A stretch of 64,000 bases of DNA from an uncultured bacterium (lineage in GTDB: Bacteria > Cyanobacteriota > Vampirovibrionia > Gastranaerophilales > Gastranaerophilaceae): contig CACWZA010000004.1 of the NCBI GenBank assembly GCA_902765215.1, positions 1-64,000 of the forward strand, in the 5' to 3' direction. Shown in pieces: positions 15,613 to 24,503 of the stretch. Under the pieces are notes generated by a model, which saw only the letters and a list, made by a program, of their open reading frames with translations, searched no databases and was not told where the DNA came from. How positions within the stretch are numbered: position 1 is the stretch's first letter; each line of letters begins with the position of its first letter. Both the position numbers and the translations under genes were made by a program.

Positions 15613-16316
15613 CTGCCGGCCCTCCATGTATTACGGTCAGCAAAGTCGTCAAAGAATACCTTGCGGAATTTTTCTTTAACATCGTATGGCTCACGCACTT
15701 TCACATCATTTGCACTCTCTGTGTCCACACCATTAGCTGGCGGAACATTTTGCGGTTGGTTCGGGTTAGATTTACCAATCAGCTTTAATAAGGACTTAGA
15801 TATTATATTTGTTAAAGGAACATCTAACATAACGTTTGTAAACAACATAATACCCATACCGATAAGGGTTGCTAACAAACTGTTGTAGTTCTTTATCCAG
15901 TCAGCATGATGAGCATTAAGGTGTTGTACAATAATGTCAGGCGGCATTAGAAGTTTGCGCCATGTCGGAGCGTTAGGGTTAACTTTCGTCATTGCCCTGA
16001 CTCCGTAATAACAAGCAGAACGCACCATACAACCGACGGTTGTACCTGCAAGTATCTTACCTATTGTTCTGCAGGTAGAAACTTCTGCCGTATCTCTGTC
16101 AACTTTAGGGTTATAATAGTCGATTAATGGTTGGGTTAGGATAGCGGTCGCACCCATTATGGCACGGCCAACGTCAGGTCTGCTCAGCACTCTTCCTATA
16201 TTACATACAGCTCTTTCATTATTTACGGTTATGTTAGGGAGCAAGTCAAATATTCTGTGCCTTAGATCCGGCACAGCAAAACGATTTGTAAAATTTGACA
16301 CACTACGAATATTCAT
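15609..16316 (-). CDS. Lineage-specific membrane protein A
   Basis: A 235-residue protein of unknown function. It begins with MNIRSV, one of several proteins here with an M-x-I-x-x-(hydrophobic) start. Hydrophobic stretches are RAIMGATAILTQPLI, ILAGTTVGCMVRSACYYGV and LLATLIGMGIMLFTNVMLDV. The C-terminal 60 residues are polar. It is the first gene of a two-gene unit with the next protein (ATGA overlap). The shared arrangement of membrane segments suggests the two proteins may be distant relatives. No enzymatic motif is visible. Confidence 0.75.
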   Translation of the reverse strand: MNIRSVSNFTNRFAVPDLRHRIFDLLPNITVNNERAVCNIGRVLSRPDVGRAIMGATAILTQPLIDYYNPKVDRDTAEVSTCRTIGKILAGTTVGCMVRSACYYGVRAMTKVNPNAPTWRKLLMPPDIIVQHLNAHHADWIKNYNSLLATLIGMGIMLFTNVMLDVPLTNIISKSLLKLIGKSNPNQPQNVPPANGVDTESANDVKVREPYDVKEKFRKVFFDDFADRNTWRAGR

Positions 16317-16449
16317 ATATTATCTAACCCTAATATATATAACGCTGCATCAATTTTAGATTTGCTATATTGTTACAATATTTTACAAGAAAACACGATA
16401 ACCATGCATGTTTCCATGCATTAATCCCCTCTTTTTACACACTCAAAAA

Positions 16450-17118
16450 TTATAAATAATTCTTCAAAATAGATTTTACATAGTTTTGAGTTTCTTTATA
16501 AGGCGGTACACCGTCGTACTTGCTGACTGCGTTAGGGCCTGCATTGTATGCTGCAAGTGCTAAAATTGTGTTCCCGTGGAATCTGTCAAGCATAGATTTG
16601 AGGTACTTAACCCCGCCTTCAATATTTTGTTGTGGGTCCATAGCATCCTTTACCCCGAGCCCTTTTGCAGTCGACGGCATCAACTGCATAAGCCCCAATG
16701 CCCCAACCTTAGATTTAGCGTTCGGGTTGAACCCTGATTCCTGTTGTACAAGTGCCTTAACCAGTTTTGAATCTACTCCGTATTTAGCCGAAGTGTCCTC
16801 AATCATAGACATAATTTGATCTCTTGTAGGTCTTTTTGAGATGTTCACATTCGGGTTTGTGTATAACTGTGCATCAACACTCGTAATGCCGCGGTTCTTT
16901 AACAAACTGCCAAATTGTGCTTTTGCAGTCGATTGAAGTACTTTATCAAAAGACTGAATACTGTTTTTGTCAGGAAGTTGACCGTTAAGCTTGTTAATCG
17001 CTTCCATATCAGCTTTTGCAGGAACACCATTGATATAGTTGTTCATCTGCTGATATCGTTTAACTGTATTTGCCTGCCCGCCTGAGTTAAGCAAGCTCTG
17101 TATCATTTCTGAAAACAT
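16450..17118 (-). CDS. Lytic transglycosylase (SLT domain)
   Basis: A 222-residue protein with a C-terminal SLT (Slt/MltC type) domain at about residues 100-222. The catalytic Glu is in VQQESGFNPNA. Downstream are the family motifs GLMQLMPSTA, NIEGGVKYL and LALAAYNAGP. These enzymes cleave the glycan strand of peptidoglycan with formation of an anhydro product. No clear signal peptide is present in the N-terminal 100 residues, which are Gln/Asn-rich. Export, if any, is by another route. It might serve cell-wall remodelling or assembly of an envelope machine; the gene stands alone. Confidence 0.9.
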   Translation of the reverse strand: MFSEMIQSLLNSGGQANTVKRYQQMNNYINGVPAKADMEAINKLNGQLPDKNSIQSFDKVLQSTAKAQFGSLLKNRGITSVDAQLYTNPNVNISKRPTRDQIMSMIEDTSAKYGVDSKLVKALVQQESGFNPNAKSKVGALGLMQLMPSTAKGLGVKDAMDPQQNIEGGVKYLKSMLDRFHGNTILALAAYNAGPNAVSKYDGVPPYKETQNYVKSILKNYL

Positions 17119-17227
17119 TTATTGATTCACCTTCCTCAATTAGTTAAAACGACCTTTGTACTACACGCTTTAATAAATAGGACAGAATATCCTCTATTTG
17201 TATTACTTATTTTTTTAAGGAAGTCAA

Positions 17228-17549
17228 GGGGTAAATATAAAATTGTGACCTATCTGCGAGTGAGGGGGAAAATAATATTTTATTTATATTAATTCCCCCC
17301 TACCGCAGTGGGGATTAAGGGGGGGGGGTTATTTTACTATAATTACTCCCCTCCCGCTTTTGTATATTTCGTAAACTTAATAACAACAGATCCCTCCCCG
17401 AGTTGGACTCTGCCGAGCAAACGATTAAGTATCGTTTGTGAGAGGTGGTTGGGGTGGGGAGTGACTTAAATGTACATTTGCCCCTCACCCGAATATCTAA
17501 TAATTTGCAGGCAAATCATAAGATATTCGACCTCTCCCGCGGAGAGGTT
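17228..17549. repeat. Intergenic palindromic repeat region
   Basis: This gene-free stretch holds a GGGGTAAAT nonamer (17228), a run of ten G (17319-17328) and a hairpin CAAACGAT/ATCGTTTG (17418-17438). It also holds a 71-bp repeat (17479-17549) that recurs inverted at 26085-26155 with one mismatch. The repeat contains its own palindromes: GAATATCT...AGATATTC and CCTCTCC/GGAGAGG. It looks like a REP- or MITE-type element; no protein is encoded. Confidence 0.75.
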
Positions 17550-17572
17550 ACTGTTCATAGCAAGCAGACAAC

Positions 17573-17608
17573 AAAAAACAGGGCTGTTCGGATGAACAAC
17601 CCTGTTTT
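17573..17608 (-). terminator. HU gene terminator
   Basis: On the minus strand, AACAGGG-(mismatch)-TGTTC pairs across a GGAT-type loop, with a six-T tail. It lies 20 bases past the HU stop codon. Confidence 0.85.
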
Positions 17609-17627
17609 AAAAAACTCTTAAAACGAA

Positions 17628-17900
17628 TTACTTAACTAATTCTTTGAATTTTTTACCAGCTGAGAATGCAGGAACTGTCTTAGCAGCAATCTTCAATACA
17701 GCACCTGTTTGAGGATTTCTACCGGTTCTAGCTGCTCTCTTACGAGCTTCAAAAGTACCGAAGCCTACTAAAGTAACTTTTTTGCCTTTTGAAACTGTTT
17801 TTTCAATTGTTTCTAATGTAGCTGATAAAATATCAGAAGCTGCTTTTTGAGAAACACCAGCTTTTTTAGCAATTTCTTTTACTAATTCGTCTTTGTTCAT
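17628..17900 (-). CDS. hup: DNA-binding protein HU
   Basis: A 90-residue histone-like protein of normal length. It contains the HU/IHF signature (GFGTFEARKRAARTGRNPQTG, with the DNA-intercalating Pro in RNPQTG) and the N-terminal helical dimerisation part (MNKDELVKEIAKKAGVS). It bends and compacts chromosomal DNA as a homodimer and may also assist integration of the element upstream. It is a single-gene unit with its own promoter (17964-17991) and terminator. Confidence 0.97.
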   Translation of the reverse strand: MNKDELVKEIAKKAGVSQKAASDILSATLETIEKTVSKGKKVTLVGFGTFEARKRAARTGRNPQTGAVLKIAAKTVPAFSAGKKFKELVK

Positions 17901-17963
17901 AATAATCTCCTTTTCTACTTTACAGTAGTGTTAGCAATAAACACTAAACTCTCTACATTTTTC

Positions 17964-17991
17964 ATTATACACATTATTCTTTTATTTGCAA
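17964..17991 (-). promoter_or_regulatory. HU promoter
   Basis: TTGCAA (17991-17986), a 16-bp spacer and TATAAT (17969-17964) on the minus strand, 63 bp upstream of the HU start. Confidence 0.65.
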
Positions 17992-18074
17992 GTAGTTATG
18001 GGCAAAAATCTTTACATTTATAGGGCATGCAGGCATGTCGAAAAAATAAAAGTGCCGTATAGCAAGGGTTTGCA

Positions 18075-18950
18075 CTACTTGTAGTATATTGGATTTAGTC
18101 TTACAAATTGTATATTATTGTAAAAATGTGCCAGTATTTGGTATGCAGAGTTGCCCATTTCAGCCAAATTTTTAGCGCCATGCTGTGTCATGCCAACCCC
18201 ATGCCCGGCCTTTGGCTGATTGTCGTCATAAGACGGAACGGATTTGAGATACGGAATATCGTTCCCGAAAGAGTCGAGTGCCGATACTGTTTTCCCGCCT
18301 GCGCATGATGAGTACATAGCAGATATAGGTTTTTTATCATAGAGCATGATTATCCCGCGTGTTTCGTTGATTGCGGTATTTGTGGCTTCAGTTTCCGCCT
18401 TTATTCCCTCATATACCTGATCCATTACAGTATCTGCAAGGTCAAACCCTTCTTTTGAGTGTTTACCCATATTTGCAACAGCGTATGTTCTTGCGGCTAT
18501 TGTCTGGGCCTTCAGTGCTTCTTTCTTCCACGATGACGGCATTTCTGCCGGAACAACCCCCTGAAGGTAGTTTTCCAGACACACATCGTTTATAATAGTA
18601 AGAGTTTTTTCTTTATTCATTATTCTCAAAATGCCTCTGTACCAGTTGTCTTTAGCGTATACGCAGGCATTTGGGTCGATTGGCTTTATAACTGCATCGT
18701 TTGTGTATACGGTGCATTGTCCCCAATTTGAGCGGACAACCATTTTGTCATCATCAAGCGGTGTTATCTCATACATCAGCATTTTGCGGATAACGCAGAC
18801 CTGTTTGTTTGTCTTGACATCTATCATTTGTGCTTCATCAGAAACGGATACCAAAACCTTTGCCTGATCCTGCAACAACCCTATCTTTATGGCATACGAC
18901 GGTGTTGCAAAAAATAATACCAATCCTAAAAATAAAATAAATCTTTTCAT
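18075..18950 (-). CDS. SpoIID/LytB-domain protein
   Basis: A 291-residue exported protein with signal peptide MKRFILFLGLVLFFATPSYA. The SpoIID domain spans about residues 120-280. Its typical blocks are NYLQGVVPAEMPSSWKKEALKAQ, AARTYA, MYSSCAGGKT and GHGVGMTQHGA. In Bacillus SpoIID is a lytic transglycosylase that cuts stem-peptide-free glycan. In non-spore-formers the family is thought to act on septal or peripheral peptidoglycan. The gene is a single unit upstream of HU on the same strand. No sporulation genes are near it, so a cell-wall role in growth is the simplest reading. Confidence 0.9.
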   Translation of the reverse strand: MKRFILFLGLVLFFATPSYAIKIGLLQDQAKVLVSVSDEAQMIDVKTNKQVCVIRKMLMYEITPLDDDKMVVRSNWGQCTVYTNDAVIKPIDPNACVYAKDNWYRGILRIMNKEKTLTIINDVCLENYLQGVVPAEMPSSWKKEALKAQTIAARTYAVANMGKHSKEGFDLADTVMDQVYEGIKAETEATNTAINETRGIIMLYDKKPISAMYSSCAGGKTVSALDSFGNDIPYLKSVPSYDDNQPKAGHGVGMTQHGAKNLAEMGNSAYQILAHFYNNIQFVRLNPIYYK

Positions 18951-19066
18951 AATACATCTATTTTAGCGGACATAATGCGCGATTACATTCATTAAATGAT
19001 GTATTTATTAATAATTGAAAACTTTTATGGTTAAAAAATTTTTTTGATGATAAAATGAAATAGTCA

Positions 19067-19139
19067 GGGCGATTAGCTCAGTTGGTAGAGTACTTGAACG
19101 ACATTCAAGGTGTCACTGGTTCGAGCCCAGTATCGCCCA
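19067..19139 (+). tRNA. tRNA-Val(GAC) with C33
   Basis: A 73-nt cloverleaf: acceptor GGGCGAT/ATCGCCC, D-stem GCTC/GAGT, anticodon stem CTTGA/TCAAG, loop ACGACAT, T-arm ACTGG-TTCGAGC-CCAGT. The anticodon is GAC (Val). Position 33, almost always U, reads C. CCA is not encoded. A terminator follows at 19145. Confidence 0.85.
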
Positions 19140-19144
19140 AAGAG

Positions 19145-19169
19145 GAGAGGATAATACCCTCTCTTTTTT
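19145..19169 (+). terminator. tRNA-Val(GAC) terminator
   Basis: GAGAGG/CCTCTC stem with a seven-base loop and six T, starting six bases past the tRNA. Confidence 0.85.
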
Positions 19170-19208
19170 GATGGAGTGAATTGTATTTACCCCTTTACCA
19201 CTTTACCC

Positions 19209-20267
19209 CTATTGTAATGCTTTTGCATCTTCTATCTTCATTGCAAAGTAAGGTTTTGATTTTTCCTGTAAGAAAATTACATACCTCTTATCAAAATAGA
19301 AGTAGCGCGGTTCTTCTCTGAAGGTTGGGCAACAGGTACAACCGACCATTATCCCTGCTTCTGATTTCAGTTTTACTCCTGTTTCGTCCATTTTAAACTG
19401 GACTGTTTCTATTGCTTTAGAGATTATAAAATCAGAGTTTTTTATCGGTTTGTTGCACAACTCTGTGAACTCGCATTCTTTTTTAAAATCGATTATCGGG
19501 GCTTTAAACTCGTCCAGTTTCCCAAAGGTTCTTATGCCCATAAACTTGTCCGATTTACGCATCATATCGTCATAGAGCAGGTTAAGTGTTTTCTCATCGT
19601 CTGTTCTGTAGAGGTAAACATCATCACCTTGTTTTGAACGCAGGGCGATTGCATAATCATCCGGGCCGTTATAAAACAGCACTCTGACTGTATAGCGAAG
19701 TGCACTTGATGATTTTTTGTTTATCCCGAAATACTTAACCATCCCTTTGCTTCCGCTAAATTCCGCATCATCAAGTTTATCAAACGGTTTTATGTATTCA
19801 AAATCTTTTTTGAGCATAGCATACAGGATATATTTCCCTTTTGCGGGTGTCCAGTTGAACATTCCGAGTATATCGCTGGTTTCGTTAAATTTTTCTTTTA
19901 TTGCTTTTTCTATCTCTTTTTTTATTTCAGGTGAGGCAAGCGCAGCTTTTTTATAGTAGGAGCTGTCTAACAAATCGTCTGTTGTGAACTCTCTTTTGTT
20001 GAGCAGGTCAGCCATAGGTGATTTTTGAGCAAATTCAACGGGGTGTTTAACAACCTCATCGATTAAGTCGTTCCAGACAAGCTGGAAGGTGCCCACCCAG
20101 ACGGTGTTTTTCGCTTCTGATGGGGAATCTATTGTCGGAATAATCTCAAACGGAATAGTTTTTACAACGGCCGTCTTTTTCTTATTGTTTTTAAAATGGC
20201 AGGCACTCACGGATAACCCCGTTAATATAAGCCCTAAACACACGAATAACACTAAAAACTTCTTCAT
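19209..20267 (-). CDS. Lipoprotein with serpin-like features
   Basis: A 352-residue protein with a lipoprotein signal (hydrophobic segment ending VSAC, Cys about residue 23), so it should be lipid-anchored. After the anchor, NTVWVGTFQLVWNDLIDEV and the C-terminal part resemble serpins. That C-terminal part has a MDETGVK strand, a variable Cys-rich loop (GCTCCPTF), and YFYFDKRYVIFL. In a serpin this order would place the loop as the reactive-centre region. The resemblance is only at pattern level. Other possibilities are an unrelated lineage lipoprotein. The gene is monocistronic on the minus strand. Confidence 0.5.
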   Translation of the reverse strand: MKKFLVLFVCLGLILTGLSVSACHFKNNKKKTAVVKTIPFEIIPTIDSPSEAKNTVWVGTFQLVWNDLIDEVVKHPVEFAQKSPMADLLNKREFTTDDLLDSSYYKKAALASPEIKKEIEKAIKEKFNETSDILGMFNWTPAKGKYILYAMLKKDFEYIKPFDKLDDAEFSGSKGMVKYFGINKKSSSALRYTVRVLFYNGPDDYAIALRSKQGDDVYLYRTDDEKTLNLLYDDMMRKSDKFMGIRTFGKLDEFKAPIIDFKKECEFTELCNKPIKNSDFIISKAIETVQFKMDETGVKLKSEAGIMVGCTCCPTFREEPRYFYFDKRYVIFLQEKSKPYFAMKIEDAKALQ

Positions 20268-20357
20268 ATCTTGCCCCCTTTTTTGAATATTAACATTATA
20301 GAATATTTATTGAAAAAGAGGTAGTATGTAATAAGAATTTTTACGGATTTTATTTAA

Positions 20358-22706
20358 TTAAGCGAGTGTCGGCTCTCTGTTGATTAAATCTAATGATGCC
20401 TGAATTGTGTCTGAGAGGTTGGAGTAATATTTCTTTTCGCTTTCTTTCTTTGCGATTTCCATACCTGTTTTGGCGATTTCGTCCATTTGTTTCAGAAGAT
20501 CGGTTGTCATCATTATTTCACGGAAAAGTGTTCCTTCGTCGCGGATGGATTTCTTCATATCGCCTGAATACAACTCTTTCCAGTTATTTGTTGAATCATC
20601 CGATTTGTTGTTCAAATCTGCCCACGCATAGACATGTTTTATTGCGTTTTTATTCTGTTTCAGTTCACGGCCTTGTCTTTCGTAAATATCCATATTGTAT
20701 TCAAATGCCTTTGAATCGAAGTCGTAGACTAAATCTGCTACCATATCGTCGTCTAAATCAAACATTTCAGGTTTATCAGGTAAATCTGATTTTGGCACGC
20801 TTTCAAGGTTTGCCAGTCCTGCAACATAACCTGCCAGCTGAACAGGGCTTAACCCAAAGAGTTCACCGCTTGCAATACTTTCTATAACAGGTATTTGTTC
20901 ATAACCGTTCAGTTGGGTAAGTAAGTATCCTTTTGTTGTCAGGTTGTTTTCTTTATCAATATAGCCGTAATCTTTCAGAAGTCTTTCTTTTGCAACAAAT
21001 TCGTTAGCCATATCTCTTGCGGTGCGTGCTTTAATATCAGGGTTTTCATCATAGGCATATAGTGAGCGTTTGAAGATGCTTTCCAGTTTACCTCTGCTTT
21101 TATCACGATAAGCATCGTTAGCCGTCGCTACAAATGAATAATCAATATTGAAATGACTGTTTATATCGCAGGACGGTGTTTTGATGAGTTGTTCAAACTT
21201 TGCTTTTTGGCTCTTGTTTGTCGCCATTACATAACAATAGCCTGTTGTATCAATCCCTCTGCGGCCTGCTCTGCCTGCCATTTGGTGAAATTCGTTAGGA
21301 TTGATGTATCGTTTATGGTCATCACCGTCAGGAGTTTCTGTTGGTTTTCTGAGGTTACAAATGACCGTTGAACGAGCAGGCATGTTTATCCCTGCTGACA
21401 GAGTTTCTGTTGAGATAACAACTTTTACCAGTTTCTTTTGGAAAAGTTCTTCAATTAATTCTTTTTGTTCAGGTAACATTCCGGCATTGTGGATTGCATA
21501 ACCTTTTTTCAGAGCTTCGTAATTCAGAGATTCGCCTAAATATTTACCCTGTTCTTTGTAGCTTCTTATTGTTCTTTCGATTTGTTTTGTTTCTTTATCG
21601 GTTGTGAGTTTATCGCCGTAGTCTGATAAATGGCGCATAACGGCTTTACCTTCTTTTTTACTGAAGATAAAGAAGATAGCAGGGAGTTTATCCTCTTTGT
21701 TGAGCTTATCTACCATATAGTTATAACTGTGTTTCGCAGGTTGGGCAGAATCAGAGAGTTCTAACTGTCGTGCCATTTTTCTTGCTCTTGCGCGTTCTGC
21801 TTTACTTCCTCCGCCTTTTCCGCCGCCTTTTGAACGGTGTCCGTCAACCATTTCGACATGAAATTCCAACGGAACATGCCTGTTTGACGGCGGTACATTC
21901 ACTAATACGGTGTGTACCCCTTTGTCGTTTGCTCTGTATCCTTGTTGCGGTGTAATTTTTTCAATGTATTTATCACCCTTAACCGAACCCATCCAGTCTG
22001 CTATTTTTTCAGGGTTTGCCATTGTACCTGAGAGGGAAAGTACCTGAACTTTCGGATCGGTAAACATTATTGCCTGTTCCCAAACCCCGCCTCTATCGGT
22101 GTCGCCGAGGTAGTGGAGTTCGTCAAAAACGACTGTTTTTAAGTCATCAAGCAGAGGATTTTTTTCTTTCATGTTGTCTTTTACAACCATGTTTCTGTAT
22201 ACTTCGGTTGTCATAATCAGGATAGGTGCATCTTTGTTGATTTTCTTGTCACCCGTGATTAGTCCGACATTAGAATCGCCGTATATTTTTCTGAACTCTC
22301 TAACTTTGTCGTTACTCAACGCTTTTAGCGGAGTTGTATAGAATGTCTTTTTGCCTTCGTCTAAATTCTTGTTTATTATGTAATGGGCAATTGCTGTTTT
22401 CCCTGTTCCTGTCGGTGCAGTAACGATTACATCGTTGCCTTTGTACAGGTTCTCTGCTGCCGCTTTTTGATAAATATCTGCCTGAAACGGTTCGCCTGTT
22501 TTTTTATCGACAGGAAGATTAAAATAGTTATCTCTCAGTGTTTGATAATAGCCGCTGCTTTTAAACGACACAAGTGAACGGTTTGCATAATTCAGGCTGT
22601 TTAAATTGTTCAGATTGATAGCATCCGAAACTCCCGAATTTTTTGTTCTGTCGTTATGCTTGTAGTTGTTGGTTACAGTGATTTGCGAAAGACGGTCTAT
22701 TTTCAT
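20358..22706 (-). CDS. Ski2-like superfamily 2 RNA helicase
   Basis: A 782-residue helicase of the Ski2/Mtr4 type. Motif I APTGTGKT is at residues 97-104, motif II DELH at 195-198, motif III reads SGT instead of the usual SAT. Motifs V and VI are STETLSAGINMPAR and HQMAGRAGRRG. A basic Gly/Lys linker (KGGGKGGGSKAERARARK) near residue 300 interrupts the two RecA lobes. Related cyanobacterial and plant proteins process or degrade structured RNA. The first 50 residues are unrelated to helicases and start with MKIDRL. No nuclease gene is adjacent, so its partner is unknown. Confidence 0.9.
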   Translation of the reverse strand: MKIDRLSQITVTNNYKHNDRTKNSGVSDAINLNNLNSLNYANRSLVSFKSSGYYQTLRDNYFNLPVDKKTGEPFQADIYQKAAAENLYKGNDVIVTAPTGTGKTAIAHYIINKNLDEGKKTFYTTPLKALSNDKVREFRKIYGDSNVGLITGDKKINKDAPILIMTTEVYRNMVVKDNMKEKNPLLDDLKTVVFDELHYLGDTDRGGVWEQAIMFTDPKVQVLSLSGTMANPEKIADWMGSVKGDKYIEKITPQQGYRANDKGVHTVLVNVPPSNRHVPLEFHVEMVDGHRSKGGGKGGGSKAERARARKMARQLELSDSAQPAKHSYNYMVDKLNKEDKLPAIFFIFSKKEGKAVMRHLSDYGDKLTTDKETKQIERTIRSYKEQGKYLGESLNYEALKKGYAIHNAGMLPEQKELIEELFQKKLVKVVISTETLSAGINMPARSTVICNLRKPTETPDGDDHKRYINPNEFHQMAGRAGRRGIDTTGYCYVMATNKSQKAKFEQLIKTPSCDINSHFNIDYSFVATANDAYRDKSRGKLESIFKRSLYAYDENPDIKARTARDMANEFVAKERLLKDYGYIDKENNLTTKGYLLTQLNGYEQIPVIESIASGELFGLSPVQLAGYVAGLANLESVPKSDLPDKPEMFDLDDDMVADLVYDFDSKAFEYNMDIYERQGRELKQNKNAIKHVYAWADLNNKSDDSTNNWKELYSGDMKKSIRDEGTLFREIMMTTDLLKQMDEIAKTGMEIAKKESEKKYYSNLSDTIQASLDLINREPTLA

Positions 22707-22796
22707 GGATATATCCTTAAAAAACTATGCTATATATACGTTTCTTAAGGATATTTTTTGTTATTTTTATTTGAATTTTTTACATAGATTTACAAA

Positions 22797-24389
22797 TTAG
22801 TACATCTTGTCAGGGCGTGGTCTGTCTGTTCTGTGAAAATTAAAAGTCCCCTGTGAATAGTCGGTATTATACAGGTTTTCGGCGATAATTCTGCGTGATT
22901 CCGTGGTTGATATTCCGTCAGCCGCTTTTACTCCTTTTGATCTCATTTTGTTTTTACTGCTCAGGCTGCCCCATTCATCAAGCATTTGTATCATTCTCGG
23001 GATATCGTTGTAAGTTATATAACTGAACAGGTCTTTTTCCAAATACAATCTGCCGTCACCGTCTAAATCAAATAATTCCAGCCCCGGTTTGATTTTTCCG
23101 TCACTATCAACCAAATCGTGATATGTAACTATCGGACGGTCAGGTGAAAACAAGTTCTTTATCTCGTCAGTTATGAGTTCTTTCCCGTTTTCGTCTTTAA
23201 GGGTTGCGTTTGATAATGCTTTTTGAATACCCATTGCATAAATTTCTTTTTTGTTTGACGGCTCTTTAAAATAACCGCCAATGTCCGCATATTGGGCGTT
23301 ATAGATATATTTATCTTTATCCTTTTGTGCATATCTTCCTGAATATTCGTCAAAACGGTTAACCATAAATACGGCCTTTGCAATATCCAGTTTTGTAATA
23401 TCAGGGTTTGATTTTTCAATCAGTTCGTACTGTTCTGACACAAATTTCGGGAAATCACGACTGAAATCAGCATACCTGTTATCCCCTCTTTTATAGGCAT
23501 AATATCGGCTTTCCATAAAATGGGTCTGAACTTCCTGTGTTATAGCTTCTTCTTTTATATCTTTGTTTTCATCAAGTACGCTGTGGGTTAATTCGTGCAG
23601 TAATACGGCTTTAAAATAATTGGCATTTGAAAAGTTGTTCATTGCCAGAGAGTTCCCTTCAATCGATCCGCCCGTCATAAACCCGTTATTTAAGGTTAAA
23701 TCTGTCAGGGTTGCCAATCTTGATGCGTATAAATCACGCATACCTTCCGGGAAGTCCTTCAATTCGTCCATCAGTTCGTTTGATAAAACTGCAAAACGAT
23801 GTATGGCTTTTCTGTTCTCGGAAGTCGTTCTGTCATCATATTTATTGTCAAATTTGTCCAGTCTGTAGACATCGGACACAAAATTCTCAAGCGATAAGGT
23901 TTTGTTATCGGTTTTTAACAGCGCACCACCCGATACAAAATAGCTCGTTTCGTAATCGTCAAGTTTGCCGTCCTGATTTAAATCAAATAACTCATATCCT
24001 TTTTTAACATTGTTGTTTTCATCAACCAAATCATTAAGGTTTATCTCAGGTCTGTCAACAGAAAACAACTCTCTTATTTCAGGAGTAATATAATCAACCC
24101 CTGTTTCAGAATTTTTCAGCGACATTTTGGGAATTTTATCAAGCCAGTATTTCAGCATCCCCTCATCGTATGTCTTTTTATCCTGTGTACTTTGGGTTAC
24201 TGTTTGCGCAGGTTGGGTATCATTCTGAGGCTGTGGTGATATTACCAAATCATCACTGCAACTGTTACCGCCTGCTGACGGAAACATATCATATTTTTTT
24301 ACTTCTTTCGCACACCCATCATTCGGCGTCTGATAATCCGTAACTGTACGATAGTCTACTTCGGAAAACTGTATTTTCTTATCTGTCAT
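22797..24389 (-). CDS. EF-hand metalloprotease-like protein
   Basis: A 530-residue protein with a zinc-binding HELTH motif at about 264-268 and a downstream Glu-rich helix (EEAITQEVQTHFMES). A pair of similar segments flanks it. Near 105-150 is ITPEIRELFSVDRP...FDLNQDGKLDDYE, a canonical EF-hand loop. Near 405-445 is ITDEIKNLFSPDRP...FDLDGDGRLYLEK, where position 12 is Lys, so calcium binding is probably weak. No signal peptide is seen. The N-terminal 90 residues are polar and Gln/Thr-rich. It may be a calcium-modulated peptidase; activity is untested and the family unnamed to me. Confidence 0.7.
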   Translation of the reverse strand: MTDKKIQFSEVDYRTVTDYQTPNDGCAKEVKKYDMFPSAGGNSCSDDLVISPQPQNDTQPAQTVTQSTQDKKTYDEGMLKYWLDKIPKMSLKNSETGVDYITPEIRELFSVDRPEINLNDLVDENNNVKKGYELFDLNQDGKLDDYETSYFVSGGALLKTDNKTLSLENFVSDVYRLDKFDNKYDDRTTSENRKAIHRFAVLSNELMDELKDFPEGMRDLYASRLATLTDLTLNNGFMTGGSIEGNSLAMNNFSNANYFKAVLLHELTHSVLDENKDIKEEAITQEVQTHFMESRYYAYKRGDNRYADFSRDFPKFVSEQYELIEKSNPDITKLDIAKAVFMVNRFDEYSGRYAQKDKDKYIYNAQYADIGGYFKEPSNKKEIYAMGIQKALSNATLKDENGKELITDEIKNLFSPDRPIVTYHDLVDSDGKIKPGLELFDLDGDGRLYLEKDLFSYITYNDIPRMIQMLDEWGSLSSKNKMRSKGVKAADGISTTESRRIIAENLYNTDYSQGTFNFHRTDRPRPDKMY

Positions 24390-24454
24390 ATATTTTTATT
24401 TCTAAACTAATCTAATTATATAATACCCGATTTTAGCAGATTTTTAACAATAAA

Positions 24455-24483
24455 AAAAGCAGTATTTTTGTAATACTGCTTTT
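24455..24483 (-). terminator. gatA terminator
   Basis: A 12-pair stem AAAAGCAGTATT/AATACTGCTTTT with a five-base loop and a minus-strand T tail, 20 bases past the gatA stop. Confidence 0.9.
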
Positions 24484-24503
24484 CTGATTATAAACTTATA
24501 CCT

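Noticed and set aside
17319-17328. A run of ten G as a phase-variation tract.
   Set aside because: It is in a non-coding repeat region and not in a promoter spacer I can identify, so no switching effect is supported.
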